Assembly (NCBI GenBank): GCA_003537495.1
Contig: DPSB01000115.1
Span: 1-10,396, forward strand
Length of the DNA: 10,396 bases
Direction: 5' to 3'
Origin: Cytophagales bacterium
GTDB taxonomy: Bacteria > Bacteroidota > Bacteroidia > Cytophagales > Cyclobacteriaceae
A program made the position numbers and the translations under genes. The notes under the pieces are model-generated. The model was not told the DNA's origin and ran no database searches. It saw only the letters and a program-made list of their open reading frames with translations. Shown here piece by piece: positions 7,801-10,396 of the stretch. Positions within the stretch are counted from its first letter, which is position 1; the number at the start of each line of letters is the position of its first letter.

Positions 7801-8387
7801 GTGTGGAGGCGATTATCAAAGCTGAAGTAAACGTAAAAGAGATTCAATATATAGATGATGCTTCTGGTTTGCTGGTGAAAAAAGTGAAACCAAACTTTGC
7901 CCGATTGGGAAAACAATATGGCCCAAAAATGAAGGAAGTTTCAGCAGTGATCACCACGTTTAACCAAGCGGAAATTCAGACAATAGAAAAGCAAGGCAAA
8001 CTAAACAAAGAGGGTTTTGATCTTGTATTGGAAGATGTGCTCATTTCTTCCGAAGATATTCCGGGTTGGTCGGTAGCCTCTGAAAATGGGTTAACCGTTG
8101 CGTTGGATATTACGTTAACCGATGAACTGAAGCGCGAGGGCATTGCCCGCGATTTTGTAAACCGCGTACAGAACCTACGGAAGGATATGGGCCTTGAAGT
8201 GCTGGATAAAATTTCGCTTGAGGTGGAGAAAAACGGTGAGTTTGTTACGGCCGCTTTGGTGGAACATCAAGCTTATATCCAAACTGAAACACAAGCGCTC
8301 TCCATGGAGTTAAAAGAAAAAGTAACGGATTCCACAGAAGTGGAAATGGATGAATACAATATTAAGTTGAAGATTACGGTAAACTGA
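4848..8387 (+). CDS. ileS: Isoleucyl-tRNA synthetase (IleRS, type 2 / eukaryote-like)
   Basis: This 1179-residue class I aminoacyl-tRNA synthetase charges tRNA-Ile with isoleucine in the cytoplasm. The N-terminal catalytic block GPPSANGTPGIHH (47-59) contains the ATP-binding signature, here as G56-I-H-H59 rather than the canonical H-x-G-H. The CP1 editing domain follows, with TTTPWTLPSN (238-247) and GTGVVHISPTFGADD (370-384). The catalytic core resumes with LSRSRYWGTPLPIW, WFDSGAMPYAQ and DQTRGWFFTLHA, and the KMSKS loop is intact at 717-721. A tRNA anticodon-binding helical domain (LSNWYVRLNRKRFW) and a long C-terminal domain complete the protein. Sequence style and length fit the IleRS2 form common in Bacteroidota. 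GTG 4848 is the start; the frame is closed upstream by TAA 4821-4823, leaving only a rare ATT alternative. Oddities are a heptamer repeat at 6621-6645 and an AT-rich patch within CP1. It is probably co-transcribed with lspA. Confidence 0.97.
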   Translation: MSKYRETKDLNLAQVATEILEFWKKEKIFEKSVSVREGAETFTFYEGPPSANGTPGIHHVMARTVKDIFCRFKTLQGYQVKRKGGWDTHGLPVELQVEKELGITKDDIGKKISIEDYNKKCRETVMKYKDQWDDLTTKMGYWVDLENPYITYEKEYIESLWWILKQLYDKQLLYKGYTIQPYSPAAGTGLSSHELNLPGTYKDVKDTTIVAQFKVKRDARSEFLFKAVQGDIYILAWTTTPWTLPSNTALAVGSNIDYVLVKTKNRYTGIEINVILAKERFTSFFNSGSKEFAASIFSNPEVVHNQREDWELIQIFPHPKVSPLLAAYLIKGKDIVGIHYEQLIPYIQPFYDADKAFQVIAGDFVTTEDGTGVVHISPTFGADDFRAAKQNGVPALTVKDEGGNEVPTVDRKGKFITKIGEGLKAGVAKYNIKTHKPLGADDFYVKNYTNEDESHPDYKNTDVIISIILKEENKAFKVEKYEHTYPHCWRTDKPVLYYPLDSWFIRTTALKDKMVALNKTINWKPESTGTGRFGNWLENLVDWNLSRSRYWGTPLPIWRTKDGKEEICIGSQAELKAEVEKSVKAGLMQAAMVHGPWSMDLHRPYVDEIILVSSKGEPMYREADLIDVWFDSGAMPYAQWHFPFENKDIFEKSYPADFIAEGVDQTRGWFFTLHAIAVMLSESSDEIKAVNKKVGNGGVSFKNVISNGLVLDKSGNKMSKSKGNVVNPFDALAKYGPDVVRWYMMENAPPWDNLKFDFAGVEETQRRFFGTLINTYSFFVLYANIDGFEKDEMNNVPFNELAPLDKWIITKEQSLIEEVIAAYADYEPTKAARAIQEFVNDHLSNWYVRLNRKRFWQPASRGELSLDKKAAYETLYECLMVTSQLMAPIAPFFSEWLYKNLTDNIRQKAKQFNTPLKYESVHHTLLTKPEGNRKDVELEKSMDYAQRICSLVHSLRKNSKVKVRTPLQKVLLPVLDEKFAARVRSVEAIIKAEVNVKEIQYIDDASGLLVKKVKPNFARLGKQYGPKMKEVSAVITTFNQAEIQTIEKQGKLNKEGFDLVLEDVLISSEDIPGWSVASENGLTVALDITLTDELKREGIARDFVNRVQNLRKDMGLEVLDKISLEVEKNGEFVTAALVEHQAYIQTETQALSMELKEKVTDSTEVEMDEYNIKLKITVN
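6621..6645 (+). repeat. Heptamer tandem repeat inside ileS
   Basis: ATGGTCC is repeated three times in perfect tandem (6621-6627, 6628-6634, 6635-6641) and followed by ATGG. Three units make 21 bases, so the ileS frame is kept, and the tract is read as MVHGPWSM (residues 592-599). It lies just before the conserved DLHRPYVDEI block. The tract contains three CCATGG palindromes. Confidence 0.95.
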
Positions 8388-8391
8388 GGAG
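8386..8391 (+). promoter_or_regulatory. Ribosome binding site of lspA overlapping the ileS stop
   Basis: GAGGAG begins inside the ileS TGA (8385-8387) and lies 10 bases before the lspA ATG at 8402. It is the best Shine-Dalgarno match seen in the window, where most genes lack one. Together with the 14-bp gap it suggests that ileS and lspA are translated from one transcript. Confidence 0.65.
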
Positions 8392-8401
8392 ACGCACATT
8401 C

Positions 8402-9070
8402 ATGAAGTACGCAAAGTTTTTTTTAATAGCATTATTCGTGATAGCCATCGACCAAACCAGTAAGTTGTTGGTGTACCATAACATGTACATCCATCAGGAG
8501 ATTAATGTACTGGGCACATGGTTTCGTTTACACTATTTGCTTAATCCGGGTATGGCCTTCGGAATAAGATGGGAAAGCGAGTTTGGGAAATTGGCGCTCA
8601 CCATCTTCCGCATCTGTGCCATGTTTGGAATAAGTTACTACATGATTAAAATGGTACAAAAGCAAGCCCATGTTGGATTTCTTGTTTGCCTTGCGTTGAT
8701 TTTAGGTGGAGCCATCGGTAATGTAATTGATAGTACATTTTATGGTGTGTATTTAAATAATGCTCCGTTGGGTGTGCCTACTCCTTGGTTTCACGGGCAA
8801 GTTATAGACATGTTGTATTTCCCGTTGTTCCATTTTCAGTGGCCATCATGGGTGCCGGGTATTGGTGGCGATTATTTCGAGTTTTTTAGTCCGGTGTTTA
8901 ACATTGCCGACTCGTCAATTTTCATTGGTGTGGTGATAATTCTTTTCTCGCAGAAGAAATTCTTTAAAGAAGAGTTGAAGGAAGCTGAGCCAACTTCAGA
9001 TTCTAATCAGATTCTTACTTCAGAGCCCGCTGCAACCACTACTGAGAATCCGTCAGCACCGATTGAATAA
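8402..9070 (+). CDS. lspA: Lipoprotein signal peptidase (signal peptidase II)
   Basis: This 222-residue inner-membrane aspartyl protease removes signal peptides from prolipoproteins after diacylglyceryl modification of the lipobox cysteine. Family signatures are all present: DQTSKLLV (17-24), LNPGMAFGI (47-55), GGAIGNVIDS (102-111), HGQVIDMLYF (131-140) and FNIADSSIFIG (166-176). By comparison with characterised enzymes the catalytic pair is D136 and D170. Four membrane helices are expected at about 5-24, 62-82, 91-109 and 170-185. The stretch between the two catalytic aspartates is about 33 residues (HFQWPSWVPGIGGDYFEFF region), longer than in E. coli and typical, as I recall, of Bacteroidota LspA. 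A polar Glu/Ser/Thr-rich tail (about 190-222) looks disordered and cytoplasmic. It follows ileS by 14 bp; an ileS-lspA pairing is also known in Proteobacteria. Confidence 0.97.
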   Translation: MKYAKFFLIALFVIAIDQTSKLLVYHNMYIHQEINVLGTWFRLHYLLNPGMAFGIRWESEFGKLALTIFRICAMFGISYYMIKMVQKQAHVGFLVCLALILGGAIGNVIDSTFYGVYLNNAPLGVPTPWFHGQVIDMLYFPLFHFQWPSWVPGIGGDYFEFFSPVFNIADSSIFIGVVIILFSQKKFFKEELKEAEPTSDSNQILTSEPAATTTENPSAPIE

Positions 9071-9146
9071 TTTTTGAAGCAATGGCGGCAGGTAATTATG
9101 CCAACGGGTTGTTATTCTGCATAGATACCGCGACCTTTTCTCTGTT

Positions 9147-10396
9147 ATGAAGAAAGCCTCAGCCAAACGTATTCCCAAAGAAATTCTGGATTTGATTCGT
9201 GAACAACTGGCGCGCACTGGTTTTCATGAGTCGGTTGGCACCGGACGGTGGAGTTTTATTCATGGCTTGCAGAAAGCGGTGAAGGATTTTGTTAAGAATA
9301 CACCCTCGCTCGATCCGCAACTCTCACTGGCTTATCCACAAGGGCCATCAGAAGATTTGTTGCGCAGGGCATTTAATTTAAAAAGTCCACCCGGAGCAAC
9401 GCAATCGCTACGTAATCTGCTGGCGTTGTTTGCTACACAAAATAAGTATGATTGGAATACTTTGATTAGCGATCGCTTTGCGGATAAATTTAAAACATTG
9501 CTGGATGCAGGCGATGAAGATATGGCAGAGCCAGAACCAACCAAGTCAATTGATACTGATAATGTAGATTCGTTTGCAGCTAAGATTGCGAATGTGCTGC
9601 TAGAAAAACTTTCGAAGAAGGAATTGGATCTGATTAAAGAGCAGATGGACGATGAGCAGGCTCGTACCAACGAAGATATGATTGATGGGCTATATGTGCC
9701 TTCGCTCAACGATCCATCCAAACCGGAATTTCCACCACGCCCGTTTTACGAACCACGGTTTCCGGCATCGAATACATTCCGAATTGATGTTCCTGGTTTT
9801 ACCAATGTTTGGTTGAAAGATGAAAGCACCAATCCGACCGGAACCCACAAAGCACGTATGGCTTGGGAAGTTCTGATTAAATCGAAACGCTATAACATTA
9901 AAGAAGTATCGATTATTTCATCCGGAAGTGCGGCCGCTGCCATTCAGCATTTCTTTAATTTGTATAAGGTAAGCACAAAACTAAAAGTACTGATGGACAA
10001 TCGCATCAGTGCAAGCATTAAAGAATCGTTGCGCCAGATGGGTTGTGAAGTATATGAAACAGATTTGAGTTCACGCTCATTAACTGGAAAAGAGATTAAA
10101 GAACTAACCCACAACAAAGAGGGTATTGATATCACGTACCGTGAAATTCTGGATCGGTTTAACGATAATTATTACGATTGGCTTTCGTACGAAGTGCTGA
10201 ACGAAAATCCGGCTTATTGTTTTGTGCCGTTTGGAACAGGCGATTTGTTTGTCAATATCTTGATTATTGCTGAGCGCGAATTCAACAACAGCATCTATAA
10301 ACACGATCCGCGGTTCTTGGGCGATATTAAAAAGATAAATGAATGTAACTTCATGGGTGCCACCACCCGCGATGCCAACTCGCGTTTAGATAAACT
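9147..10396 (+). CDS. PLP-dependent fold-type II enzyme with N-terminal helical extension (3' end outside window)
   Basis: An open frame from ATG 9147 runs off the window, giving 416 residues. The catalytic part starts near residue 195. VWLKDESTNPTGTHKARMAW (221-240) holds the likely PLP-binding lysine, K235, as in the threonine synthase/cysteine synthase 'KDE..NPTGS.K.R' motif. ISSGSAAAAIQHFF (257-270) is the substrate-binding 'SSGN.G.A' loop, and FGTGDLF (362-368) is the probable phosphate-binding glycine loop. This supports membership of the tryptophan synthase beta superfamily; the reaction is not predictable. Residues 1-190 are unlike the simple enzymes: two mostly helical stretches (about 8-120 and 140-185) joined by an acidic linker (122-140). 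The first contains LLRRAFNL...SLRNLLALFATQNKYDW, reminiscent of small N-terminal helical domains in Bacteroidota signalling proteins. The gene starts 76 bp after lspA with no clear promoter or ribosome binding site. Confidence 0.85.
   Translation, partial: MKKASAKRIPKEILDLIREQLARTGFHESVGTGRWSFIHGLQKAVKDFVKNTPSLDPQLSLAYPQGPSEDLLRRAFNLKSPPGATQSLRNLLALFATQNKYDWNTLISDRFADKFKTLLDAGDEDMAEPEPTKSIDTDNVDSFAAKIANVLLEKLSKKELDLIKEQMDDEQARTNEDMIDGLYVPSLNDPSKPEFPPRPFYEPRFPASNTFRIDVPGFTNVWLKDESTNPTGTHKARMAWEVLIKSKRYNIKEVSIISSGSAAAAIQHFFNLYKVSTKLKVLMDNRISASIKESLRQMGCEVYETDLSSRSLTGKEIKELTHNKEGIDITYREILDRFNDNYYDWLSYEVLNENPAYCFVPFGTGDLFVNILIIAEREFNNSIYKHDPRFLGDIKKINECNFMGATTRDANSRLDK

Noticed and set aside
9068..9076. 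TAATTTTTG at the lspA stop as a -7 promoter element for the PLP enzyme gene.
   Set aside because: It has one extra base relative to TAnnTTTG and no properly spaced TTG upstream.
9082..9097. GGCA...TGCC short inverted repeat after lspA as a terminator.
   Set aside because: Only a 4-bp stem with an 8-base loop and no T-run afterwards; too weak to call.
9332..9721. Minus-strand 129-codon open frame.
   Set aside because: Its serine-rich, low-complexity translation is a shadow of the PLP enzyme gene, whose plus-strand frame stays open with recognisable motifs.

Overview
This window looks like chromosomal DNA from a Bacteroidota member, most likely of the Cytophagales type (inference). The evidence is moderate GC, few Shine-Dalgarno sequences, a Bacteroidota-style isoleucyl-tRNA synthetase and signal peptidase II, an MMPL/RND exporter with the 'GI-x-N-x-I...NKY' motif I associate with this phylum, and short heptamer-type repeats. 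No rRNA, tRNA, CRISPR array, insertion sequence or phage gene is visible.

Left region (1-1539, + strand): the last 55 codons of a membrane protein, probably an ABC-2 type permease, are followed by an AraC-family regulator (218-1162) and a small multidrug resistance (SMR) transporter (1213-1539). All three share a strand with short gaps, so they may form an export and regulation cluster. Middle left (1540-4101): a 111-bp spacer holding an 8-bp inverted repeat precedes a large MMPL/RND-type transporter (1651-4101). A Uma2-family (DUF820) putative nuclease lies on the minus strand (4107-4727), only 5 bp from the transporter's stop.

Right region (4728-10396, + strand): a 120-bp spacer rich in degenerate 'CCCAAT'-like repeats leads into ileS (4848-8387) and lspA (8402-9070). 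This is a housekeeping pair joined by a good ribosome binding site that overlaps the ileS stop. ileS encodes an IleRS2-type enzyme whose HIGH signature is rearranged to G-x-H-H, and its coding sequence contains an in-frame heptamer tandem repeat. The window ends inside a PLP-dependent fold-type II enzyme (9147 onward) that carries an unusual N-terminal helical region of about 200 residues before its catalytic domain.

All spacers are shorter than 130 bp, so no long gene-free stretch exists. The clearest points of interest are the altered IleRS signature, the heptamer tract inside ileS, and the N-terminally extended PLP enzyme. No complete novel multi-gene system is evident; most of the window is ordinary core and transport genes.
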